Positions 1 to 5,010 of a stretch of DNA of 5,493 nucleotides are shown in pieces. Below the pieces are notes generated by a model, which worked only from the letters and a program-made list of their open reading frames with translations, ran no database searches and had not been told where the DNA came from. The stretch covers positions 1,114 through 6,606 of the forward strand of contig DBZX01000070.1 in the NCBI GenBank assembly GCA_002311335.1, given 5' to 3'. The DNA comes from a bacterium UBP10_UBA1149 (GTDB lineage Bacteria > Desulfobacterota > Binatia > UBA1149). Numbering within the stretch: position 1 is the stretch's first letter; each line of letters begins with the position of its first letter. The position numbers were made by a program, and so were the translations under genes.

Positions 1-904
1 CGCAGTTCTGCACCGCCATGTTGGCCCAGTAGCCACCGTGCATGCCCAGCATGCCGATGGCCAGGGGGTCGGAAGCCGGAAAAGTGCCCAGGCCCATCAG
101 CGTCGTGGTGACCGGTGCCTGCAGTTTTTCTGCAAACAGCCGCAACTCGTCGGACGCGTCACCCCACTGCACCCCCCCACCGACGTAAAGCAAGGGGCGT
201 TCGGCCTTCTCAAGTATGTCCAGTGCGCGCGAAACCTGCCGCCGGTTTCCCTTGACGGTAGGCCGGTAGCCGCGAATGGCCAGTTCCTTGACAGGACGGT
301 ACTCGCAGATATTCGTCTGGACATCCTTGGGCAGGTCGATCAGAACAGGTCCCGGCCGCCCGGAGCCCGCTATAAAAAACGCTTCGTGAATGACCCGGGG
401 GAGATCGCGGACGTCCTTCACCAGGATGTTGTGCTTGGTACAAGGGCGCGTAATTCCAACGATGTCGGCTTCCTGGAAAGCGTCGTTACCGATCATCGAC
501 GTAGGGACCTGTCCGCAAAGAACAACCAGCGGTATCGAGTCCATGTTGGCATCGGCTATGCCGGTAACCGTGTTGGTGGCACCCGGCCCCGAGGTGACGA
601 CTACGACCCCCGGTTTGCCCGAAAGGCGTGCGTAGCCTTCGGCCATGTGGACGGCGCCCTGTTCATGCCGGACCAGGATGTGGTTGAGCGGTGAATCGTA
701 GAGGCAGTCGTAGGTGGGCAGTATGGTGCCCCCAGGGTAGCCAAAAACGGTGTCCACGCCCTCGGCGAGAAGGCATTCGAGGATGATCTGCGCGCCGGAC
801 AGTTGACGTCCGCTTGATTCCTCGACCAGAGTTGGGGTAGACGCGTCGTCGGAGTCCGCATTGCGGCCCGGTCGCGCCTTTTCGGCTGCTGCTGATTCTG
901 TCAT
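1..904 (-). CDS. ilvB: Acetolactate synthase (acetohydroxyacid synthase), large catalytic subunit, N-terminal 301 codons; 3' end outside window
   Basis: ThDP-dependent enzyme that condenses two pyruvates to 2-acetolactate, or pyruvate with 2-ketobutyrate to 2-aceto-2-hydroxybutyrate. This is the first common step of valine, leucine and isoleucine synthesis, in the cytoplasm. Seen: after a charged tail of about 32 residues the ThDP-binding N-terminal (PYR) domain starts. It has FGYPGG (54-59), RHEQGAVHMAEGYAR (79-93) with the catalytic glutamate E81, TSGPGATN (104-111), MDSIPLVVLCGQVP (121-134) and DAFQEADIVGITRP (141-154). The central domain begins near residue 190 and includes GMLGMHGGYWANMA (284-297). 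These are hallmarks of the biosynthetic AHAS clade rather than pyruvate oxidase, glyoxylate carboligase or catabolic AlsS. The ATG at 904 is preceded by a GGAGAG Shine-Dalgarno, and no other start codon lies before the conserved domain. The gene is co-directional with nuoG but 180 nt away with its own candidate promoter. A regulatory subunit (ilvH/ilvN) would be expected past the left edge. Confidence 0.95.
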   Translation of the reverse strand, partial: MTESAAAEKARPGRNADSDDASTPTLVEESSGRQLSGAQIILECLLAEGVDTVFGYPGGTILPTYDCLYDSPLNHILVRHEQGAVHMAEGYARLSGKPGVVVVTSGPGATNTVTGIADANMDSIPLVVLCGQVPTSMIGNDAFQEADIVGITRPCTKHNILVKDVRDLPRVIHEAFFIAGSGRPGPVLIDLPKDVQTNICEYRPVKELAIRGYRPTVKGNRRQVSRALDILEKAERPLLYVGGGVQWGDASDELRLFAEKLQAPVTTTLMGLGTFPASDPLAIGMLGMHGGYWANMAVQNC

Positions 905-908
905 GTCT

Positions 909-929
909 CTCTCCGGCTGGTGTAGCCGG
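909..929 (-). promoter_or_regulatory. ilvB ribosome binding site partly enclosed in a perfect inverted repeat
   Basis: On the minus strand the sequence GGAGAG (914-909) lies 4 nt before the ilvB ATG and is a good Shine-Dalgarno. Immediately upstream, CCGGCT (929-924) and AGCCGG (918-913) form a perfect 6-bp stem with a 5-nt loop. The last two G residues of the stem are the first two of the Shine-Dalgarno. The sequence elements are plain. That the hairpin dampens translation initiation is inference. Confidence 0.55.
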
Positions 930-957
930 CCTCCCGTTGGACCCGCAGGATTGGTTA

Positions 958-987
958 CCCCGGCCCGGTCTATTGGCGCAACCGGGG
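958..987 (-). promoter_or_regulatory. ilvB leader: two mutually exclusive inverted-repeat pairings
   Basis: In plus-strand coordinates, segment 981-986 (ACCGGG) is the perfect complement of 964-969 (CCCGGT), with an 11-nt loop. The overlapping segment 982-987 (CCGGGG) is the perfect complement of 958-963 (CCCCGG), with an 18-nt loop. The two 6-bp GC-rich stems cannot form together. They lie in the expected untranslated leader between the candidate promoter and ilvB. No leader peptide rich in Leu, Val or Ile codons and no U-tract terminator follow, so this is not a classical ilv attenuator. GC-rich DNA gives such repeats by chance fairly often, so a role is unproven. Confidence 0.3.
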
Positions 988-1012
988 GAGTTCCCGCTTG
1001 TGCCAAGTGTAA

Positions 1013-1041
1013 AAGATACACGCCCTGCCCTGAATTGACAA
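1013..1041 (-). promoter_or_regulatory. Candidate sigma70-type promoter of ilvB
   Basis: On the minus strand a -35 element TTGTCA (1041-1036; 5 of 6 to consensus) is followed after exactly 17 nt by a -10 element TATCTT (1018-1013; 4 of 6). Transcription would start near 1006, giving a leader of about 100 nt before the ilvB ATG. It sits in the only sizeable gap between nuoG and ilvB, where a separate promoter is expected because the two genes serve unrelated pathways. Confidence 0.55.
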
Positions 1042-1073
1042 GGCCCGCGTCCCGTCCAGCTTGTTTTTGCGCC

Positions 1074-1089
1074 CCTGAGGGCTCTCAGG
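1074..1089 (-). repeat. Perfect inverted repeat over the nuoG stop codon, possible transcript-end hairpin
   Basis: CCTGAG (1074-1079) and CTCAGG (1084-1089) form a perfect 6-bp stem with a 4-nt loop. Three further base pairs (1069-1071 with 1090-1092) are possible if two bases bulge. The nuoG TGA lies inside the stem. On the minus strand the stem is followed by GGGCGCAAAAAC, not by a T-run, so it is not a standard intrinsic terminator. It may protect the 3' end of the nuo message or act as a weak terminator. This is inference. Confidence 0.35.
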
Positions 1090-2581
1090 CGCCGGCCAGC
1101 TTGGATTCGAGAGCCGTGGGAGGCGCAGAAGCGCCAGCTGCCGAGCCCAACTCCTCCACCAGCCACCCCAGCACCACGCGACCCTCAACTGCGTCGCCTG
1201 GAGGCGATATGGCCGCCTCGAAGGACTGTCGCAGGCCGTCCTTGTTGATAAAGGTGCCGCCGCTCTCAAAATGCGTAGCGGTGGCCAGCAAGCAGTCGGC
1301 GTAGGCCGCTGTCTCTGTCTTATGGCTATCGAGCACCAGCAGCCCGTCCAGGCCTTCAAGCCAGTCGGCCCACTGCGGGCCCGCTGCAGCCGGGTCACAC
1401 CCGGCGACGATCGCAAGCGAACAATCAACCGGTGGCCCGTCGGCCGAGCGCATCCCGAGGACCTGTAAGCCCTGCTGGTTAGGAAAGCGGTCTGAGCTTA
1501 TGAGCAGCTCATCGTCATCGAAGGCTGGTTTCTCACAACGAAAGACCAGGCAGCCCTCGCTCCCCAACAGGTTGGCGACCTGTTTGAGCAACTCGGCTTC
1601 TTCCTGGCTGAGTTCCGGCGAGACAATGACAGCTACCGGCCCCGCGTCTTTCAAAAGGCTGGCCGCGTACTGCACCGCGGTTCTCGCAGGGCGCGTCAAG
1701 AAGCGACCCTGCTCGCGTTTGAGGTGGGCAGAAAGTCGTTTCCCCCCCTGCAACAACGAGGGCACCCGGCGGCCGTGATCGCACATCCAGTAACCATTGA
1801 CCTCGGGATTATTACGCGGTTTCACCCTGAAGATTTCGCTGCCGCGGCTGTGAACCTCGATGCTGCAACCGGTTGCGCAACCAGGACATATGGTATCGTT
1901 GCTCGACAGGTACCAGACCCTCGATTGGAACCTGAACTCCCGGCTCGTGAGAGCACCCACCGGGCAGATATCGACAACGTTGTTCGCGTAGGGATTATCC
2001 AGCACCGCCCCCTCGGTCAGGCTGAGCACGCTGTGATCGCCGCGTTCGTTGATCGTGAGTTCGTGGGTCCCGGTAACTTCATCAAGAAAACGCACGCAAC
2101 GGGTACAGAGGATGCACCGTTCCTGGTCCAGCATGACGTCCGGACCGATGGGAGTGGCCTTGGCCTTGAGGACCTTCTCATCGAGATCGACGCGGCTCTC
2201 GTAGCCGCCGTACTCCATGTAATATTCCTGCAGCTTACATTCGCCGGCCTGGTCGCAGATCGGGCAATCGATAGGGTGGTTGATAAGCAGAAACTCCAAC
2301 ACCGAGCGCCCGGCTTCGGCGACGCGGTCATTGTCGGACTCGGCTATCATCCCGTCCTGCACCACCGTGTTACATGCTATCTGTAGCTTGGGTAGCGGCT
2401 TGTCCTGCTTGTCGGACAGGGCTTTGATCTCGACGAGGCACATCCTGCAGTTACCGGCTACTGACAGGCCGGGGTGATAACAGTAGTGCGGGATCTCGTG
2501 ACCGGCCGCCTCGGCGGCATCGATGAGGTTGCTACCGGCTTCGACCTCGACGTCGACTCCGTTGAATGTTACCCGGACCAC
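1085..2581 (-). CDS. nuoG: NADH-quinone oxidoreductase subunit G, short form (498 aa)
   Basis: Peripheral-arm subunit of respiratory complex I. It carries electrons from the NuoF FMN end along a chain of Fe-S clusters toward NuoB, on the cytoplasmic face of the membrane. Seen: an N-terminal [2Fe-2S] ferredoxin fold (1-80) with C34, C45, C48 and C70 (N1b); the His-Cys3 motif H102, C106, C109, C115 (N5); C156, C159, C162 and C206 (N4); and C232-x2-C235-x3-C239-x27-C267, matching the optional N7 site. The C-terminal half resembles the molybdopterin-oxidoreductase domain but is much reduced: family members are commonly about 670-910 residues. The family-typical ending (FESGGTFINKDG, 438-449) is still present, so the loss is internal. 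It is too long for HoxU, and too short and without the cofactor domain for a formate dehydrogenase alpha subunit. The start is GTG, 9 nt after the nuoF stop, with only a weak GAAG ribosome site; the ferredoxin domain begins at once, so a later start is unlikely. Confidence 0.93.
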   Translation of the reverse strand: MVRVTFNGVDVEVEAGSNLIDAAEAAGHEIPHYCYHPGLSVAGNCRMCLVEIKALSDKQDKPLPKLQIACNTVVQDGMIAESDNDRVAEAGRSVLEFLLINHPIDCPICDQAGECKLQEYYMEYGGYESRVDLDEKVLKAKATPIGPDVMLDQERCILCTRCVRFLDEVTGTHELTINERGDHSVLSLTEGAVLDNPYANNVVDICPVGALTSREFRFQSRVWYLSSNDTICPGCATGCSIEVHSRGSEIFRVKPRNNPEVNGYWMCDHGRRVPSLLQGGKRLSAHLKREQGRFLTRPARTAVQYAASLLKDAGPVAVIVSPELSQEEAELLKQVANLLGSEGCLVFRCEKPAFDDDELLISSDRFPNQQGLQVLGMRSADGPPVDCSLAIVAGCDPAAAGPQWADWLEGLDGLLVLDSHKTETAAYADCLLATATHFESGGTFINKDGLRQSFEAAISPPGDAVEGRVVLGWLVEELGSAAGASAPPTALESKLAGA

Positions 2582-2590
2582 CTTGCTACT

Positions 2591-3865
2591 TCAGCCTTCC
2601 GCGGGCGCCAGGCTGCCCAGAAAATCGTCGCGGAACTTATCGAGGAAGCTGCGCACCGGCATGGCCGCTGCGTCTGAAAGCGCGCAAATGGTTGTGCCCA
2701 GCATCCCCCCCGCAACCGAGTAGAGAGTGTCGATATCGGCCTCGGTGCCCTCGCCCGACTCAAGACGCAACAGGATGGTCTCAAGCCAGCCTGTCCCCTC
2801 CCTGCAGGGCGTGCACTGCCCACACGACTCGTGGTGATAAAAATGGGCTATCGCCCTCAACGTGGCCACCATGTCGGTATCCTCGTCCATCACGATCACA
2901 CCGGCCGAACCCAGCATCGACCCGGCCGCGGCCACCGAGTCAAAATCCATGGCGAGGTCTATTTCGTCGGCCCGCAGGATCGGCACGGAAGACCCGCCGG
3001 GGATAACGGCCTTGAGGGCGCGACCATTGGCCACACCACCTGCGTGAACTTCGATAAGTTCGCGCAACGAAATGCCCATGGGAAGCTCGAAGACTCCGGG
3101 CTTGTTGACGTGCCCACTGACGCAGAACAACTTGGGGCCGGGGCTCTTCTCGGGGCCAATGCCCTTGAACCAAGAGGGCCCCTTTTCCATTACGTGACGT
3201 ACGCAGGCAAGGGTTTCGACATTGTTGACGATGGTCGGGCAGCCGAACAATCCCTGCACGGCCGGAAAAGGCGGCTTGATTCTCGGAAGCGCGCGCTTGC
3301 CTTCCAACGACTCAATGAGACCGGTCTCCTCGCCGCAGATGTAGGCTCCGGCGCCCAGGTGCACGACAATGCCCACCGTGTGTTCGGTACCGAATATTTT
3401 CTCGCCGAGAAAACCCCGGGCCTCGGCTGCTTCCACCGCGTGACAGAGAATATCGTAGCCCTTGCGGAACTCTCCGCGGATGTAAATAAACGCGCTCTCG
3501 CTTCCGATCGCATAGGCCGACAGGATCATGCCTTCTATGAGCTGGTGGGGATCGTTCTCTATCAGCAGGCGATCTTTAAAAGTGCCGGGCTCGCTTTCGT
3601 CTGCGTTGCACAGAAGGTACACCGGCTTGCCCGTGTCCCGGGCCACGAAGCCCCACTTCATACCGGTCGGGAAACCAGCGCCACCCCTGCCCCGCAATCC
3701 CGATTCCTTGACGGTATCAATTACCTCGACAGGGCTCATCTCCTCCAGCACTCGCTTGGCAGTAACGTAGCCTCCGTCGGCCACGTAATTCTCTATGTCG
3801 CACAGGTCACTTTCCTGGTCGAGGTAGTGAAGCAGCACTCGTTCGGGGTTCGCGCTTTCTGTCAT
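2591..3865 (-). CDS. nuoF: NADH-quinone oxidoreductase subunit F, NADH- and FMN-binding
   Basis: Entry point of complex I: it oxidises NADH at FMN and passes electrons to the N3 [4Fe-4S] cluster. Seen, in a 424-residue protein (E. coli NuoF is about 445): the glycine-rich GRGGAGFPTGMKWGF (59-73) for flavin and nucleotide binding; NADESEPGTFKDR (87-99), where the acidic residues belong to the NADH site; GAGAYICGEETGLIES (171-186); the GCPTIVNNVETLA stretch (208-220); and the N3 motif SCGQCTPCREG with C348, C351 and C354 plus C394 in TTICAL. There is no fused NuoE-like domain at the N-terminus and no ferredoxin extension at the C-terminus, which favours NuoF over HoxF or HndC types. It lies 18 nt after nuoB and 9 nt before nuoG, so it is very likely co-transcribed. 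The ATG at 3865 has only a weak AGG ribosome site. The usual partner NuoE is not encoded beside it. Confidence 0.96.
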   Translation of the reverse strand: MTESANPERVLLHYLDQESDLCDIENYVADGGYVTAKRVLEEMSPVEVIDTVKESGLRGRGGAGFPTGMKWGFVARDTGKPVYLLCNADESEPGTFKDRLLIENDPHQLIEGMILSAYAIGSESAFIYIRGEFRKGYDILCHAVEAAEARGFLGEKIFGTEHTVGIVVHLGAGAYICGEETGLIESLEGKRALPRIKPPFPAVQGLFGCPTIVNNVETLACVRHVMEKGPSWFKGIGPEKSPGPKLFCVSGHVNKPGVFELPMGISLRELIEVHAGGVANGRALKAVIPGGSSVPILRADEIDLAMDFDSVAAAGSMLGSAGVIVMDEDTDMVATLRAIAHFYHHESCGQCTPCREGTGWLETILLRLESGEGTEADIDTLYSVAGGMLGTTICALSDAAAMPVRSFLDKFRDDFLGSLAPAEG

Positions 3866-3883
3866 CAGGATAGCCTGTGGGCT

Positions 3884-4432
3884 TCAGCTGGTCGCGTCTG
3901 AAAACGCGCTGCGCTGTTTCTGTCCCTGGATCTTTCGTTGCAGCGCCATCAGGCCGTCGAGGACACTCTCGGGCCGTGGAGGACAGCCGGGGACGTACAC
4001 GTCCACCGGTATTATGCGATCGATGCCGGGGACGGTTGTATAATTGTCATAGAAACCGCCGGTCGCCGCGCAGGCACCGAAGGCCATTACCCAGCGCGGC
4101 TCTGCCATCTGCTCGTACACCCGCTTCAGGATCGGTGCCTGGCGACAGGTAACGGTACCGATGACCATGAGCAGGTCAGCCTGCCTCGGTGTAAAACGAG
4201 GAAGCAGCGCTCCGAAGCGGTCGATATCGTAGGGAGCCATGGACAGCGACATGTACTCCATGGCGCAGCAGGCGGTAGCGAAGGGGTATGGAAATATCGA
4301 GTATTTGCGCGCCCAGCCCAGGGCTGCGTCCAGCGACGTCAGGACTGCAGTTTCAGCGAGCACGGCCTCGTCACCCCGGGTGCCGGCCAGGGTAGGAAGC
4401 CTGTTGTCATCAGTCTGGAGAGGCTTGGCCAC
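3884..4432 (-). CDS. nuoB: NADH-quinone oxidoreductase subunit B, N2 cluster subunit
   Basis: Complex I connecting subunit that holds the terminal [4Fe-4S] cluster N2 and reduces quinone together with NuoD at the junction of the peripheral and membrane arms. Seen: the tandem cysteines C55-C56 in FATACCAMEY, C121 in FGACAATGG, and C150 in VPGCPPRPE. These are the four N2 ligands in the usual order and spacing. DIDRFGALLPRFTPRQADLL (69-88) and GTVT (92-95) are also family-typical. C96 right after GTVT is an extra cysteine. The 182-residue length assumes GTG at 4432, which has no visible Shine-Dalgarno; an internal GTG at 4363 has a better one and would give 159 residues. It is first in the nuoB-nuoF-nuoG unit, with no nuoA upstream. 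A divergent membrane-protein gene begins 80 nt away. I found no convincing promoter for it in that gap. Confidence 0.95.
   Translation of the reverse strand: MAKPLQTDDNRLPTLAGTRGDEAVLAETAVLTSLDAALGWARKYSIFPYPFATACCAMEYMSLSMAPYDIDRFGALLPRFTPRQADLLMVIGTVTCRQAPILKRVYEQMAEPRWVMAFGACAATGGFYDNYTTVPGIDRIIPVDVYVPGCPPRPESVLDGLMALQRKIQGQKQRSAFSDATS
4361..4375 (-). promoter_or_regulatory. Alternative nuoB start with a good ribosome binding site
   Basis: On the minus strand GGTGA (4375-4371) stands 7 nt before an in-frame GTG (4363-4361, codon 24 of the longer nuoB). The protein from here would open directly into the conserved TSLDAALGWARKYS region, as many NuoB proteins do. The upstream GTG at 4432 has only AT-rich sequence before it, with no purine-rich element. 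The true start could be either. Confidence 0.45.
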
Positions 4433-4475
4433 GTAAGTAATAGGTAGCGGCTGGAGGGCGAAAAAACAACGTTTG

Positions 4476-4504
4476 TTGCAATCACGCGCAACGCTCGCTA
4501 CAAG
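4476..4504 (+). promoter_or_regulatory. Candidate promoter for the divergent plus-strand membrane-protein gene
   Basis: TTGCAA (4476-4481; 4 of 6 to -35 consensus), a 17-nt spacer and TACAAG (4499-4504; 4 of 6 to -10 consensus) lie just before the ATG at 4513. A start site near 4511 would leave almost no leader. This would agree with the lack of any Shine-Dalgarno before that ATG (CAAGCGCGGCCC) and would make the message leaderless. The match is modest. Confidence 0.3.
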
Positions 4505-4512
4505 CGCGGCCC

Positions 4513-5001
4513 ATGCCTGACCTGTTGCCTTTTGTTCACCTGCTGGCCTCGTTCATCTTCCTGGGGACCTCGGTTTTCATGGCCTTGCTCCTGCCCTCGG
4601 CAGCAACAGGAGCCGCCGATGCGGTGAGTCGGCGATCGCGCTACGTGGTGTTGCTGAAGGTCTACGGGCCCCTGTCGATCGGCTCGCTGGGAGTCGTGCT
4701 GATCACCGGCGCCTACCAGGTGACCTCCTACAAGCAGACCCTCGGGAGCAACTACTTCGAACTCCTCGGCGCCGCCCTGGCCTGGAAACTGACGATGGCC
4801 TTCCTGGTCATCATGCTGGCTACCTGGGTCGCCATCGGTATGGGCCTGCGCATGGTCAGGGCCGAGCAGGGAGGCCTGCCCGTCACCGACCCGGCACTGG
4901 ACAAGCTGCTGATGAGGATCTCGGTCGGCCTATGGATGACCATCATCGCGACCGCTTACACGCTGTGGGTTTCCCTGCGCATGACGGCTGTACCGCACTG
5001 A
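4513..5001 (+). CDS. Four-helix integral membrane protein, CopD/DUF2269-like, function unknown
   Basis: A 162-residue inner-membrane protein with four hydrophobic segments at about 6-28, 52-72, 84-112 and 133-155. The loop after helix 1 has RR and R residues (40-43), and helix 3 is followed by RMVR (113-116). The opening LLPFVHLLASFIFLGTSVF, with H9 in helix 1, and the later ALAWKLTMAFLV resemble the small CopD / DUF2269-type membrane proteins. Some of these relate to copper uptake or haem-protein helices, but most are uncharacterised. There is no Cys- or Met-rich metal motif, and a single histidine in helix 1 is weak evidence for haem or metal binding. The start is the first ATG after the divergent gap, without a Shine-Dalgarno. 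It ends 9 nt before trmB and is probably co-transcribed with it; this does not by itself suggest a shared function. The reading frame is confidently coding; the family name is tentative. Confidence 0.85.
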   Translation: MPDLLPFVHLLASFIFLGTSVFMALLLPSAATGAADAVSRRSRYVVLLKVYGPLSIGSLGVVLITGAYQVTSYKQTLGSNYFELLGAALAWKLTMAFLVIMLATWVAIGMGLRMVRAEQGGLPVTDPALDKLLMRISVGLWMTIIATAYTLWVSLRMTAVPH

Positions 5002-5010
5002 CCTAGGACG

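Noticed and set aside
38..694. A 218-codon plus-strand frame antisense to ilvB
   Set aside because: The minus strand here encodes clear acetolactate synthase motifs, and the plus-strand frame has no sensible family features.
905..1006. Classical ilv attenuator with a leader peptide
   Set aside because: No ATG-started short frame with runs of Leu, Ile or Val codons and no GC stem followed by a T-tract are present in the leader.
1724..2386. A 220-codon plus-strand frame antisense to nuoG
   Set aside because: Shadow of nuoG codon usage, with no recognisable motif. The nuoG frame has all the expected cysteine motifs.
2831..3901. A 356-codon open frame on the plus strand antisense to nuoF
   Set aside because: It mirrors nuoF almost end to end. 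Its translation shows no recognisable domain, and long antisense frames are expected in GC-rich genes with strong third-position bias.
4457..4482. AACAA/TTGTT inverted repeat followed by a T-run on the minus strand, resembling an intrinsic terminator
   Set aside because: The stem is only 5 AT-rich base pairs, and no minus-strand gene lies upstream within the window that would need termination. It sits just before nuoB, so a terminator there makes little sense.
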